From NCBI GenBank assembly GCA_001801685.1, contig MGYJ01000090.1:62001-126000 (forward strand): DNA of 64,000 bases. The letters are read 5' to 3'. Below are positions 51,901 through 61,312 of the stretch, piece after piece (positions within the stretch are counted from its first letter, which is position 1; each line of letters starts with the position of its first letter). The notes under the pieces are model-generated. The model saw nothing but the letters and a program-made list of their open reading frames with translations. It was not told where the DNA came from and searched no databases. This DNA is from Gammaproteobacteria bacterium RIFCSPHIGHO2_12_FULL_63_22 (GTDB lineage Bacteria > Pseudomonadota > Gammaproteobacteria > Xanthomonadales > Xanthomonadaceae). The translations under genes and the position numbers were made by a program.

Positions 51901-52151
51901 TTGCAGCTTCGTCCTTTGATGCGCTGAAGGTTGACCAGAGCTTTGTTCGCGACGTCACCGTCAACCCGCGCCACCGAGCCATCGTCAAGACCATCACCGG
52001 GTTTGCCAAGGACCTGGGACTGTTGCTCACCGCCGAGGGCATCGAAACCGACGAGCAGCGGCAATTGCTGCTGGAGTTGGGCTGCGAATTCGGCCAGGGC
52101 AGACTTTTTGCGATGGCCATGCCGGCCACCGAATTTGAGCAGCGACTCTAG
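48993..52151 (+). CDS. Multi-PAS GGDEF/EAL cyclic-di-GMP signalling protein
   Basis: About five PAS domains, RYGGDEFTLLPEG, AEALVRWQHP, LRLEVTESVF, VDDFGTGYSSLEAF, LLTAEGIET; GTG start. Confidence 0.96.
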   Translation: MSLVEAFESSESIVALLSAADGRFIDINPAFENLTGYARADVIGRMPIDVGLWSDLEFRAQLWESLRAHRRIVDAPAEVRCADGRVVFGRLHVELLRRADESLLFCLLQILPEHHKVDEGNRRESLYRDLFLSASEGIYRSLPGGGFLDANPAMARILGYDSPVELLQAHGKRARDIYVDQESDQVEHDRLLQLGRIDQVRVQVYRRDGSRIWVSENARVIRDPAGEPIFFEGTLEDITAQVEAEQALAQSQNLYQVLLDNSRDGVFLIQRGIVRFANPAMSSMLGYQPGELIGKAYMDLVDEHDVPAQLERRRQREAGSRELQMYEITMVARDGRRVLCEVRADAVDYQGDIASTGTLRDVTDERKSQRALVEAERRYRELFEDSPVGLFRSSLDGEISEVNPAMAAMLGFPSPEALKQRFGSMLEVYADPSERQLLVERALRDGAFNHHETQVRDIEGNTRWVSTNVRLTRDENGRPAHFTGSALDVQDRREMQQALISSENKYRTLVEQSHVGVFILDHARIVYVNQALCEMLGFTSEELIGKAYDQILAPEALEEGLPIRESANDTDELTRDFESCLLHQNGQRVYAQVSVWPVQVDGRRHLTGTIIDITRQREAESRLRFHANHDPLTGLPNRALFNRMLGERLIPDERRGRFSYAVLYLDLDGFKWVNDSLGHGAGDRLLLEIARRLEDELAPEVMIARYGGDEFTLLPEGPCDYERAVSVAKRVLALFERPFSIGGQQVFSAVSLGIVLGRPDYESPDQVLRDADNAMYRAKAAGKSGFVVFDEGMHAEARMRLQMETDFRLALERAEFVLHYQPIVALDGGRLVGAEALVRWQHPLRGLLQPSQFLPLAEETGLIVDLDGWVMREACRQLALWRHQRPDWRTLVMNVNVDERQMGSPELTEDVFHLLQNYKLPPSCLRLEVTESVFRSGSSHAREQLEALKALGVGLAVDDFGTGYSSLEAFAASSFDALKVDQSFVRDVTVNPRHRAIVKTITGFAKDLGLLLTAEGIETDEQRQLLLELGCEFGQGRLFAMAMPATEFEQRL

Positions 52152-52229
52152 AACCCATCAAGCAAACTCGAAGGCCGCTCAACGTGTCCGCAAAACGCGT
52201 GATAGCCTGAACCCAAACCGAGGATTTCC

Positions 52230-53315
52230 ATGTCGCGTGCCTTCAATTTCAGCGCCGGCCCAGCCGCATTACCCGCCGCTGTCCTGTCCCGTGTCCAGGA
52301 CGAAATGCTTGAGTGGAAGGGCGAACGTGCCTCGGTAATGGAGGTGAGCCATCGCGGCCAGGCCTTCATCGACTGCGCGGCCGAAGCCGAGCGCGACCTG
52401 CGCGAGTTGATGGGCGTGCCCGACGACTATGCCGTGCTGTTCCTGCAGGGCGGCGCCACGACCCTGGCCGCGCTGCTGCCACTGAACCTCGCGGGACCCG
52501 ACGCCACCGCAGACTACGTGCTGACCGGGCACTGGGGCGAAAAGGCGCTGGAAAACGCCAAGCCTTCCATCCGCACGAATATTGCCGCCAGCAGCAAGAC
52601 GGGCGGTTATCGCAGCATCACGCCGCCGTCGGAGTGGCAGCTGACGCCGGGTGCGGCCTACGTGCATTACACGCCGAATGAAACGATCCATGGCGTTGAG
52701 TTCGGCTTCATTCCCGACACCGGGTCGACGCCGCTAGTCGCCGATTTTTCGTCCAGCCTGCTTTCGCAACCCGTGGACGTTTCCCGGTTTGGCGTGATCT
52801 ACGGCGGCGCCCAGAAAAACCTCGGCCCGGCCGGCATCACCATCGTGATCGTGCGCAAGGACCTGCTGGGCCGCCATGGCCGCAACCTGCCGCCCATCTT
52901 CGAACTGGTCAACCAGGCCAGCAACGATTCCATGTTCAATACGCCGCCTACGTTCTCCTGGTATGTCGTCGGCCTGGTGCTGAAGTGGCTGAAGGAGCAG
53001 GGCGGGGCAGTGGCCATCGGCGAGCGCAATGCGCGCAAGTCGGAACTGCTTTACGCAAGCATCGACGGTTCTGGTGGCTTCTATCGCAATGACGTGGCCG
53101 TTGATTGCCGTTCGCGCATGAACGTGCCCTTCGTGTTGCCGGACGCTGCCCTGGACAAGCCCTTCCTGAAGGGCGCCGAAGCCGCGGGCTTGCTCGGACT
53201 CAAGGGCCATCGCGCACTCGGCGGCATGCGTGCTTCCATCTACAACGCCATGCCGATCGAAGGGGTGCAGGCCCTGGTGGACTACATGGCCGATTTCAAA
53301 AGGCAGAACGGTTGA
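52230..53315 (+). CDS. serC: Phosphoserine aminotransferase
   Basis: MSRAFNFSAGPAALPAAVLSRVQDEMLEWKGERASVMEVSHRG; GGAQKNLGPAGITIVIVR PLP-lysine motif. Confidence 0.98.
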   Translation: MSRAFNFSAGPAALPAAVLSRVQDEMLEWKGERASVMEVSHRGQAFIDCAAEAERDLRELMGVPDDYAVLFLQGGATTLAALLPLNLAGPDATADYVLTGHWGEKALENAKPSIRTNIAASSKTGGYRSITPPSEWQLTPGAAYVHYTPNETIHGVEFGFIPDTGSTPLVADFSSSLLSQPVDVSRFGVIYGGAQKNLGPAGITIVIVRKDLLGRHGRNLPPIFELVNQASNDSMFNTPPTFSWYVVGLVLKWLKEQGGAVAIGERNARKSELLYASIDGSGGFYRNDVAVDCRSRMNVPFVLPDAALDKPFLKGAEAAGLLGLKGHRALGGMRASIYNAMPIEGVQALVDYMADFKRQNG

Positions 53316-53318
53316 GCC

Positions 53319-54434
53319 ATGCCTACTCGCGGCAGCAAGAAACCACCGACGCCACCCACGCCCGCGCTGGCTGAAGCGCGCGAGCGGATCGATGGCATCG
53401 ACCAGCAGATCCAGAAGCTGATCGCGGAGCGCGCCGGCTGGGCGCAACGCGTTGGCAAAGCCAAGGGGCCACTCAAGGCAGCGATCGACTACTACCGACC
53501 CGAGCGCGAGGCGCAGGTCTTGCGCAAAGTGCTCGACCGCAACGACGGTCCGCTTGCCGACGAAGTATTGCTGCGACTGTTTCGCGAGATCATGTCTGCC
53601 TGCCTCGCCCAGCAGGAGCCATTGAAGGTTGGATTCCTCGGTCCTGAGGGCACCTTCTCCCAGCAGGCCCTGATCAAGCACTTCGGTCACTCGGCGCGCG
53701 GCTTGCCCTTGTCGAGCATCGAGGAAGTGTTCCAGGAAGTGGAAGCCGGGCATGCCGATTTCGGCGTTGTGCCGGTCGAGAATTCGGGGCAGGGCACCAT
53801 CCAGTCCACGCTGGACATGTTCCTGACCTCCAGCCTCAAGATTTGCGGCGAGGTGGAACTGCATGTCCACCAGTACCTGCTGTCGCGAACTGGGCGGCTC
53901 GAAGACATCGAGCGCGTTTATTCACATCCCATGTCACTGGCGCAGTGCAAGGCCTGGTTGCGGCAGCACCTGCCGCATGCCGAGAGAATTGCTGTTTCCA
54001 GCAACGCCGAGGCCGCCCGCCGCGCACGCAACGCCGACGATGCCGCGGCGATCGCCGGCGAATCTGCCGGGCATGTCTACGGCTTGAAGACAGTTGCCGG
54101 ACCGATCCAGGACCGGCAGGACAATACGACACGCTTCCTGGTGCTGGGCCGCGAACTCTTCAACGCATCGGGCCATGACCGCACATCGCTGCTGGTATTC
54201 GTCCGCGACCAGCCCGGAGCCCTCTACAACGTGCTAAGTCCGTTCGCCAAGCATGGCATCAGCATGAACCGCATCGAGTCGCGGCCTTCGCACGCCGGTC
54301 TCTGGCAATACGCGTTCTTCATCGACGTTGCTGGACACGTGGACGACGAACCGGTGAAGCAGGCCATCGCCGAACTCGGTGAGTACGCCGCCGACGTGAA
54401 GATACTCGGCTCGTATCCGGTGGCGTTGCTCTGA
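53319..54434 (+). CDS. pheA: Chorismate mutase / prephenate dehydratase
   Basis: N-terminal chorismate mutase helix region, VGFLGPEGTFSQQALIKHFG, ACT domain GALYNVLSPFAKHGISMNRIESRPS. Confidence 0.97.
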   Translation: MPTRGSKKPPTPPTPALAEARERIDGIDQQIQKLIAERAGWAQRVGKAKGPLKAAIDYYRPEREAQVLRKVLDRNDGPLADEVLLRLFREIMSACLAQQEPLKVGFLGPEGTFSQQALIKHFGHSARGLPLSSIEEVFQEVEAGHADFGVVPVENSGQGTIQSTLDMFLTSSLKICGEVELHVHQYLLSRTGRLEDIERVYSHPMSLAQCKAWLRQHLPHAERIAVSSNAEAARRARNADDAAAIAGESAGHVYGLKTVAGPIQDRQDNTTRFLVLGRELFNASGHDRTSLLVFVRDQPGALYNVLSPFAKHGISMNRIESRPSHAGLWQYAFFIDVAGHVDDEPVKQAIAELGEYAADVKILGSYPVALL

Positions 54435-54436
54435 CA

Positions 54437-55558
54437 ATGCCCAGTCCGGATTTCGAGGCCCTGGCGCAGGGCGGGATACGCCGCCTTCGCGCCTACGACC
54501 CGGGCCACGACATCGTCGCGTTGCGCCGCAAGTTTCCGGGTGGCGCACTGGTCGAACTCGGTTCCAATGAAAGTCCGTTCGGGCCCAGCCCGCGGGCAGT
54601 GCAGGCGGTCAGCGACTGCGTCGCCAGCCTGCACCGATACCCGGACCCACTCGGCTCGGAACTGAAGTCGGCGTTGGCCACGCACCTGCAAGTTGACCCG
54701 GCACGGTTGATGCTGGGCAACGGCTCGCATGAATTGCTGATGATGGTGGCGCAGGTCTTCGCCGGACCGGATGCCGGGGTGGTCGCGTCCGAGTTCGGGT
54801 TCGCGGTCTACGCCATCGCAGCGCAGGCGGCTGGCGCGAAATTCGTACGTGCTCCCGCACTGCCTCTCGGTTCCGCGATGCCGCGGGGCCACGATCTGGA
54901 CGCGATCGCGGCTGCTGTCGATGCCGACACGCAGCTGGTGTACCTGGCCAACCCGAACAATCCTTCGGCGACCTGGTTCTCCACTGCCGCGCTGGCGACT
55001 TTCCTGGAATCGGTCCGGTCCGACGTTCTGGTCGTGGTGGACGAGGCATACCTCGAGTTCGTCACATCGCCGGAACTGGTTTCGGCGGTTGGGCTGCTGG
55101 ACCGCTTCCCCAACCTGATCGTGACGCGGACTTTTTCCAAGGCGCACGGCCTGGCCGGGCTGCGCGTTGGCTACGCGTGCGCGCACCCCGACCTGGTCGC
55201 CGTGCTCGAGCGCGTGCGTGAATCGTTCAACGTGGGAACGCCGGGGCTGGCCGCTGCAACGGCTTCGCTTGCGGATTCGGTCCACCTCGATTCGGTTCGC
55301 TCGGCCAACGCCGCCGAGCGCGACTGGCTGGCGAACCAGCTTCGACTGCGTGGCGCCCGGGTGGGGCCGTCCCAAACCAATTTCGTGCTGGTCGATTTCG
55401 AACGCGACGCCACTGCGATCGAGGCGAGCCTGGTTCGGAAGGGCATCGTCCTGCGACCCATGGCGGGCTACGGACTCGGCAACTGCCTGCGAATCACGGT
55501 CGGTGCGCGCGGCGACAACCTGCAACTGCTGGACGCACTCGACCAGGTCCTGTCATGA
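54437..55558 (+). CDS. hisC: Histidinol-phosphate aminotransferase-like enzyme
   Basis: LGSNESPFGPSPRAVQAV...VDEAYLEFVTS...TFSKAHGLAGLRVGYACA. Confidence 0.93.
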   Translation: MPSPDFEALAQGGIRRLRAYDPGHDIVALRRKFPGGALVELGSNESPFGPSPRAVQAVSDCVASLHRYPDPLGSELKSALATHLQVDPARLMLGNGSHELLMMVAQVFAGPDAGVVASEFGFAVYAIAAQAAGAKFVRAPALPLGSAMPRGHDLDAIAAAVDADTQLVYLANPNNPSATWFSTAALATFLESVRSDVLVVVDEAYLEFVTSPELVSAVGLLDRFPNLIVTRTFSKAHGLAGLRVGYACAHPDLVAVLERVRESFNVGTPGLAAATASLADSVHLDSVRSANAAERDWLANQLRLRGARVGPSQTNFVLVDFERDATAIEASLVRKGIVLRPMAGYGLGNCLRITVGARGDNLQLLDALDQVLS

Positions 55559-56859
55559 GCCTTGACTGGAAGGCATCGCGGGGCGGTCCCGTTACCGGAG
55601 TCATCGAAGTTCCCGGCGACAAGTCGATCTCGCACCGGGCGCTGATGCTCGCGGCGATCGCAGATGGCACGTCTACGATCAGCGGCTTCCTCGAAGGCGA
55701 GGACACCCGTGCCACCGCCCGGATACTGCAACAGCTAGGCGTCCGGATCGATACACCCGGCCCCGGCCAGCGAGTGGTCCACGGCGTGGGTCTGCATGGG
55801 CTGAAGGGCGTCGATTCAGAGCTCGACTGCGGCAACGCCGGCACCGGTATGCGGCTGCTGGCCGGCCTGCTCGCAGGCCAGTCCTTTCCCAGTCTGCTGG
55901 TGGGTGATCCCTCGCTGTCACGTCGGCCGATGGGTCGAATCACCACGCCGCTCAGCCAGATGGGCGCCCGGATCGAGACCCGCGAAGGCGGCTTGCCTCC
56001 AATCACAATTCACGTTAGCAATGGCTTGCAAGGCATTGATTATAAATGCCCCGTGGCGAGCGCGCAGGTCAAGTCGGCGACCTTGCTTGCCGGCCTGTAC
56101 GCGCAGGGTGAGACCTCGGTCCTCGAGCCGCAGCCAACCCGCGACTACACCGAGCGAATGCTGGCGGCGTTCGGCTACCCCATCCAGTTCAAGCCGGGCT
56201 TCGCGCGCCTGCAGGGGGGCGGGAATCTCCGGGCGACCGATGTCAGCGTCCCCAGCGATTTTTCATCCGCGGCCTTTTTCCTGGTCGCCGCCACCTTGGT
56301 GCCTGGCTCGGATCTGCTGGTTCGCCGGGTAGGCATGAATCCACGGCGCACGGGCCTGCTGGCGGCGCTCCGGCTGATGGGTGCCGACATCTCCGAGCAA
56401 GGCTTGGCAGAGCAGGGGGGCGAGCCGGTGGCGGACCTGCGGGTGCGCTACGCGCCCCTGCGAGGCATCTCGCTTCCGGCGGAACTGGTCCCGGACATGA
56501 TCGACGAGTTTCCGGCACTGTTCGTCGCTGCTGCGCTGGCGTCGGGCGTGACGCGGATCGAAGGCGTGGCGGAACTGCGCGTCAAGGAATCCGATCGCCT
56601 CGCGGTGATGAGCAAGGCCCTGGCGGCGCTCGGCTGCAAGCTCGAGGAGACCACCGACGGCGCCGTCATCGAAGGCGGCTCGCTGCATGGCGGCCGCATT
56701 GACAGTCACGGCGACCACCGGATCGCCATGAGCCTGGCGATCGCCGGCCAATTGGCTGCCGGTTACGTCGAAATACTCGATTGCGCCAACGTCGATACGT
56801 CCTTTCCGGGCTTTCTGGATATCGCCTCCGCCAGCGGTTTTTCGCTGCAGGTAGCCTGA
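55555..56859 (+). CDS. aroA: 3-phosphoshikimate 1-carboxyvinyltransferase
   Basis: [54 protein letters not shown]. Confidence 0.98.
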   Translation: MSLDWKASRGGPVTGVIEVPGDKSISHRALMLAAIADGTSTISGFLEGEDTRATARILQQLGVRIDTPGPGQRVVHGVGLHGLKGVDSELDCGNAGTGMRLLAGLLAGQSFPSLLVGDPSLSRRPMGRITTPLSQMGARIETREGGLPPITIHVSNGLQGIDYKCPVASAQVKSATLLAGLYAQGETSVLEPQPTRDYTERMLAAFGYPIQFKPGFARLQGGGNLRATDVSVPSDFSSAAFFLVAATLVPGSDLLVRRVGMNPRRTGLLAALRLMGADISEQGLAEQGGEPVADLRVRYAPLRGISLPAELVPDMIDEFPALFVAAALASGVTRIEGVAELRVKESDRLAVMSKALAALGCKLEETTDGAVIEGGSLHGGRIDSHGDHRIAMSLAIAGQLAAGYVEILDCANVDTSFPGFLDIASASGFSLQVA

Positions 56860-56914
56860 CCAGGCGCACCCGCACGACGTTGCAGGCCCGCGCTGCGGCT
56901 ACAATCGAGGTTCC

Positions 56915-57601
56915 ATGACCCGCCCCATTCCCGTACTCACCATCGATGGCCCCTCGGGCTCCGGCAAGGGCACCATCAGCCGGGCCGTGGCCCAGCGGCT
57001 TGGCTGGCATTACCTGGACTCCGGGGCCATCTACCGCGCCGTCGGCCTGGCAGCGGCCTGGGAAGGCCTTGACCTGAGCGACGGCGAGTCAATCGCTACC
57101 TGCGCCGCCCGAACTGAAATCCGCTTCATAACGGACGGCGAGGGCGAGCCTCATGTCATCGTCAATGGAAAGGACGCCACCCGGTCCTTGCGGACCGAAT
57201 CCGCCGGTGCCGCCGCTTCAGCCATCGCCGCGCATCCGCCGGTGCGTGCCGCGCTGGTGGACCTGCAGCTCAGGTTCCGGGCCAAGCCCGGACTGGTGGC
57301 CGATGGCCGGGACATGGGGACCGTCATCTTCCCGGATGCCCCGTACAAGGTCTTCCTGACCGCCAGTGCCGCCGAAAGGGCAAAAAGACGCTATAAGCAG
57401 TTGAAAGACAAAGGGGTTTCCGTTAATCTTGATAGTCTGCTGCACGAAATCGCCGCTCGTGACGAGCGCGATGCCGGACGCGCCGTGGCACCCCTGAAAC
57501 CCGCATCAGATGCGGTGATCCTGGATTCCACTGGCGTGCCGATCACCGAAGTGATCGAGCGTGTGCTTGCGGTGCTGCCGGCTTCCCTGCAGCCCCGCTA
57601 G
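56915..57601 (+). CDS. cmk: Cytidylate kinase
   Basis: [49 protein letters not shown]. Confidence 0.98.
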   Translation: MTRPIPVLTIDGPSGSGKGTISRAVAQRLGWHYLDSGAIYRAVGLAAAWEGLDLSDGESIATCAARTEIRFITDGEGEPHVIVNGKDATRSLRTESAGAAASAIAAHPPVRAALVDLQLRFRAKPGLVADGRDMGTVIFPDAPYKVFLTASAAERAKRRYKQLKDKGVSVNLDSLLHEIAARDERDAGRAVAPLKPASDAVILDSTGVPITEVIERVLAVLPASLQPR

Positions 57602-57767
57602 CTTTCGTTTCCATCGTCCGCTCCCGAACGGGGGCGCTTTCCCAGGCAGAAGTACCCCCTCGGCATCCGCCGCGGGATCATCCACGCGCTGCGCTTCCAT
57701 CGAAGCAAGGCACAAACAGGTGGGCCCGGCCAAGCCGTCAGCCCGTGTGTTCAACCGAGAAACAACA

Positions 57768-59450
57768 ATGACCGAATCATTTGCTGAACTGTTCGAACAG
57801 AGCCAGATCGCCCTCGTCAAGCTCAAGCCCGGCGCCATCGTTTCCGGCATCGTGGTCGAGATCCGCTCCGACATGGTGGTCATCAACGCCGGCCTGAAGT
57901 CCGAAGGCGTCGTACCGATCGAGCAGTTCCGTAACGAAGCAGGCGAGCTCGAAGTCGCCGTCGGCGACACCGTGAAGGTGGCGCTGGAATCCCTGGAAAA
58001 TGGCTTTGGCGAAACCGTGCTGTCGCGCGAGAAAGCCAAGCGCGCCATGGTCTGGGACGAACTCGAGACCTCGATGGAAGCTGGCGAGATCGTCACCGGC
58101 CGCATCAGCGGCAAGGTCAAGGGCGGCTTCACCGTCGATATCCGCGACGTCCGCGCCTTCCTGCCCGGTTCCCTGGTCGATGTGCGCCCCGTGCGCGATC
58201 CCGGCTACCTGGAAGGCAAGGAACTCGAGTTCAAGATCATCAAGCTCGATCGCAAGCGCAACAACGTCGTGGTTTCGCGCCGCGCCGTGGTTGAGAGCGA
58301 GAACAGCGTCGAGCGCGAGCAGATGCTCGAGCGTCTGCAGGAAGGCGCCATCGTCACCGGCGTGGTCAAGAACCTCACCGATTACGGCGCGTTCGTCGAC
58401 CTCGGCGGCATCGACGGCCTGCTGCACATCACCGACATGGCCTGGAAGCGCGTGCGCCATCCGTCCGAAGTCGTCAACGTCGGCGAAGAACTGCAGGTCC
58501 GTGTGCTCAAGTACGACCGCGAGCGCAATCGCGTTTCGCTCGGCCTCAAGCAGCTCGGCGAAGATCCGTGGGACAACATCGCCCGTCGTTACCCGACCGG
58601 CGCGCGTCTGGTCGGCAAGGTTTCCAACGTCACCGATTACGGCGCATTCGTCGAGATCGAGCCGGGCGTGGAAGGCCTGGTCCACGTGTCCGAGATGGAC
58701 TGGACCAACAAGAACGTCAACCCGTCCAAGGTCGTGCAGCTCGGCGACGATGTCGAAGTGATGGTGCTGGACGTGGACGCAGAGCGTCGCCGCATCTCGC
58801 TGGGCATCAAGCAGTGCGTGTCCAATCCGTGGGAAGCGTTTGCCGCCATCTTCAAGAAGGGCGACAAGGTTTCCGGCCAAATCAAATCAATCACCGACTT
58901 CGGCATCTTCATTGGTCTCGACGGCGGTATCGACGGCCTGGTGCACCTGTCCGACATCAGCTGGAACACGACCGGCGAAGACATCGTCCGCAACTACAAG
59001 AAGGGCGACACGCTGGAAGCCGTCGTGCTTGCCGTTGACCCGGAACGCGAACGCATCTCGCTGGGCGTCAAGCAGATGGAGCAGGATCCGATCGGCACCT
59101 ACATGGCCACCACGCAGAAGGGCGCCATCGTCACTGGCATCGTTCGCGAAGTGGACGCCAAGGGCGCAACGATCGCGCTTCCCGATGGCATCGAAGGTTA
59201 TGTCCGCGCCAGCGACATCGCCAAGGAGCGCGTGGAAGACGCTACCCAGCACCTGAAGGTTGGCGACAGCGTTGAAGCCAAGTACATGGGCATGGACCGC
59301 AAGGGCCGCGTCATGCAGTTGTCGATCCGCGCCAAGGACGAGGCAGATGTTGCCGAGTCGATGGCCGAGGTCAACAAGGCGTCCGACGCTTCCAGCGGCA
59401 CCACCAAGCTCGGCGCCTTGCTGCGTGAGCAGCTCAACAAGGGCGAGTAA
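57768..59450 (+). CDS. rpsA: 30S ribosomal protein S1
   Basis: [32 protein letters not shown]; repeated S1 domains. Confidence 0.98.
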   Translation: MTESFAELFEQSQIALVKLKPGAIVSGIVVEIRSDMVVINAGLKSEGVVPIEQFRNEAGELEVAVGDTVKVALESLENGFGETVLSREKAKRAMVWDELETSMEAGEIVTGRISGKVKGGFTVDIRDVRAFLPGSLVDVRPVRDPGYLEGKELEFKIIKLDRKRNNVVVSRRAVVESENSVEREQMLERLQEGAIVTGVVKNLTDYGAFVDLGGIDGLLHITDMAWKRVRHPSEVVNVGEELQVRVLKYDRERNRVSLGLKQLGEDPWDNIARRYPTGARLVGKVSNVTDYGAFVEIEPGVEGLVHVSEMDWTNKNVNPSKVVQLGDDVEVMVLDVDAERRRISLGIKQCVSNPWEAFAAIFKKGDKVSGQIKSITDFGIFIGLDGGIDGLVHLSDISWNTTGEDIVRNYKKGDTLEAVVLAVDPERERISLGVKQMEQDPIGTYMATTQKGAIVTGIVREVDAKGATIALPDGIEGYVRASDIAKERVEDATQHLKVGDSVEAKYMGMDRKGRVMQLSIRAKDEADVAESMAEVNKASDASSGTTKLGALLREQLNKGE

Positions 59451-59458
59451 GCGATACG

Positions 59459-59490
59459 ACATGGCCCGGGTTCGCCCGGGCCATGTTTTT
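59459..59490 (+). terminator. Rho-independent terminator after rpsA
   Basis: Perfect 12-bp stem acatggcccggg-ttcg-cccgggccatgt followed by tttt (UUCG tetraloop). Confidence 0.93.
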
Positions 59491-59519
59491 GCGTGACGCA
59501 CCCGAGACGCGACGCTGAC

Positions 59520-59819
59520 ATGACCAAATCAGAACTCATCGAGATACTGTCGCGGCGCCAGGCCCACCTGAAGGCCGACGACGTGGACATGGCAGTGAAG
59601 ACGCTGCTCGAGATGATGAGCAACGCGTTGACCGAAGGCGAGCGGATCGAGATTCGCGGCTTCGGCAGTTTTTCCCTTCATTTCCGTCCGCCACGCCTGG
59701 GACGCAATCCCAAGACCGGCGATTCCGTGGCGCTGCCCGGAAAGTACGTCCCCCATTTCAAGCCCGGCAAAGAACTTCGCGACCGCGTCAATGGCGGCGA
59801 AGAATCTTCCCCGCGCTGA
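59520..59819 (+). CDS. ihfB: Integration host factor beta subunit
   Basis: [67 protein letters not shown]. Confidence 0.97.
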   Translation: MTKSELIEILSRRQAHLKADDVDMAVKTLLEMMSNALTEGERIEIRGFGSFSLHFRPPRLGRNPKTGDSVALPGKYVPHFKPGKELRDRVNGGEESSPR

Positions 59820-59858
59820 TTCCTTCGCCCGTTGCGGGCGAACCCACCCTGGCTGCCG

Positions 59859-60143
59859 ATGCGCCTGATCAAATCCCTCATTGCCTTGTGCTTCGTCGCC
59901 ATGGGCGTCATTTTTGGCGCGCTCAACCGGCAGGACGTGCATGTCGACTTGTGGTTCCGCGGCTTCGATGGTCGCCTGGGCCTGGTGCTGCTTACCGTGT
60001 TGCTGCTGGGCGCCTTGCTCGGTGGGCTCGCGGTGACCGCGGGCGTCGTATGGCCGATGCGCAGGCGCTTGGGCCGCGACCACCGCACCCAGTCAGGGCC
60101 CGACGCCAACGAGATTTCCAACGACGGTGGTGACTCCCGATGA
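59859..60143 (+). CDS. lapA: LapA-domain (DUF1049) membrane protein
   Basis: MRLIKSLIALCFVAMGVIFGALNRQDVHVDLWF; upstream of lapB. Confidence 0.88.
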   Translation: MRLIKSLIALCFVAMGVIFGALNRQDVHVDLWFRGFDGRLGLVLLTVLLLGALLGGLAVTAGVVWPMRRRLGRDHRTQSGPDANEISNDGGDSR

Positions 60144-61312
60144 TGACGCATGCCGCCTGGCTGCTTTTGATTCCCGCCGCCGCCGCAGCAGGTTGGCTGG
60201 CCGGGCGTCGTGGCGGTGAAATCAAGGGCGGTGCGCGGGTGTCGCGCTTGTCCAACACTTACTTCCGCGGCCTGAACTACCTGCTGAACGAACAGCAGGA
60301 CAAGGCGATCGAAATATTCCTGCAAATTGCAGAAGTCGACAAAGATACGGTGGAAACCCAGTTCGCCCTGGGCCATCTCTTCCGTCGCCGGGGTGAGGTA
60401 GACCGCGCAATCCGGATGCACCAGAGCCTGGTAGCCAGGCACGGCCTGAGCGAAGAACAGAAGACCCGCGCGGTGCTCGCCCTGGGCGAGGACTACATGC
60501 GCGCCGGGCTGCTCGATCGCGCCGAGACGCTGTTCACCGACTTGGTGCAAATGGGCGTGCATGCGCCCCAGGCCCTGCGCCAGCTGATCGCGATCTACCA
60601 GTTTGAACGCGACTGGTACAAGGCGATCGAACACGCGCTGCAATACGAGAAGACGTCGGGCGAGCCGATGGGCAAGATCATTGCGCATTTCCATTGCGAG
60701 CTTGCGGAAAAGGCTCGCCTGGAAAATCGCAGTGACCTGGCGCGCGAAGAAATCGGCAACGCCTATGCGGCCGACAGCCACAGCGTGCGGGCCGGCGTCA
60801 TCGAAGGCCGGCTTGAATTGGCTGAAGGCAATGACGCCGCCGCGATTCGCTCGTTCGAACGAGTGGCGCGCCACGACATCGAATTCCTGCCGGAGATCCT
60901 CGGCCCGTTGCTGGCCTGCTACGAGCGCCGCGGCGAAACCGCGCGCGCGCGCGGCTTCCTGCAGGAAATGATCGAGCACTATCCCGGCGTGTCTCCGGTG
61001 CTTGCGCTCGCCCAGCTCATCCAGCGCGATGAAGGCATCGGCCCCGCCCAGGCCTTCCTGGCCCGCCAGTTGCAGCAGCGCCCTTCGGTGCGCGGCGAGG
61101 CGGCTTTGATCGACCTGAGCATCGACAACCCCGGCGATGACCCGGCCGAATCGCTGCGTACGCTCAAGCAGATCACCGACCAGTTGGTCGTGCGCACCAA
61201 CAGCTACCGCTGCCAACGCTGCGGTTTCGGCGCGCGGGCCCACCATTGGCAATGCCCCAGCTGCAAGCACTGGGGAAGCATCAAGCCCCTGCACAGCGCG
61301 GCAGGCGACTGA
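60140..61312 (+). CDS. lapB: Lipopolysaccharide assembly protein LapB (YciM)
   Basis: TPR region LSNTYFRGLNYLLNEQQDKAIEIFLQIAEVDKDTVETQFALGHLFRRRGEVDRAIRMHQ; C-terminal rubredoxin-like YRCQRCGFGARAHHWQCPSCKHWGSIKP. Confidence 0.95.
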   Translation: MMTHAAWLLLIPAAAAAGWLAGRRGGEIKGGARVSRLSNTYFRGLNYLLNEQQDKAIEIFLQIAEVDKDTVETQFALGHLFRRRGEVDRAIRMHQSLVARHGLSEEQKTRAVLALGEDYMRAGLLDRAETLFTDLVQMGVHAPQALRQLIAIYQFERDWYKAIEHALQYEKTSGEPMGKIIAHFHCELAEKARLENRSDLAREEIGNAYAADSHSVRAGVIEGRLELAEGNDAAAIRSFERVARHDIEFLPEILGPLLACYERRGETARARGFLQEMIEHYPGVSPVLALAQLIQRDEGIGPAQAFLARQLQQRPSVRGEAALIDLSIDNPGDDPAESLRTLKQITDQLVVRTNSYRCQRCGFGARAHHWQCPSCKHWGSIKPLHSAAGD

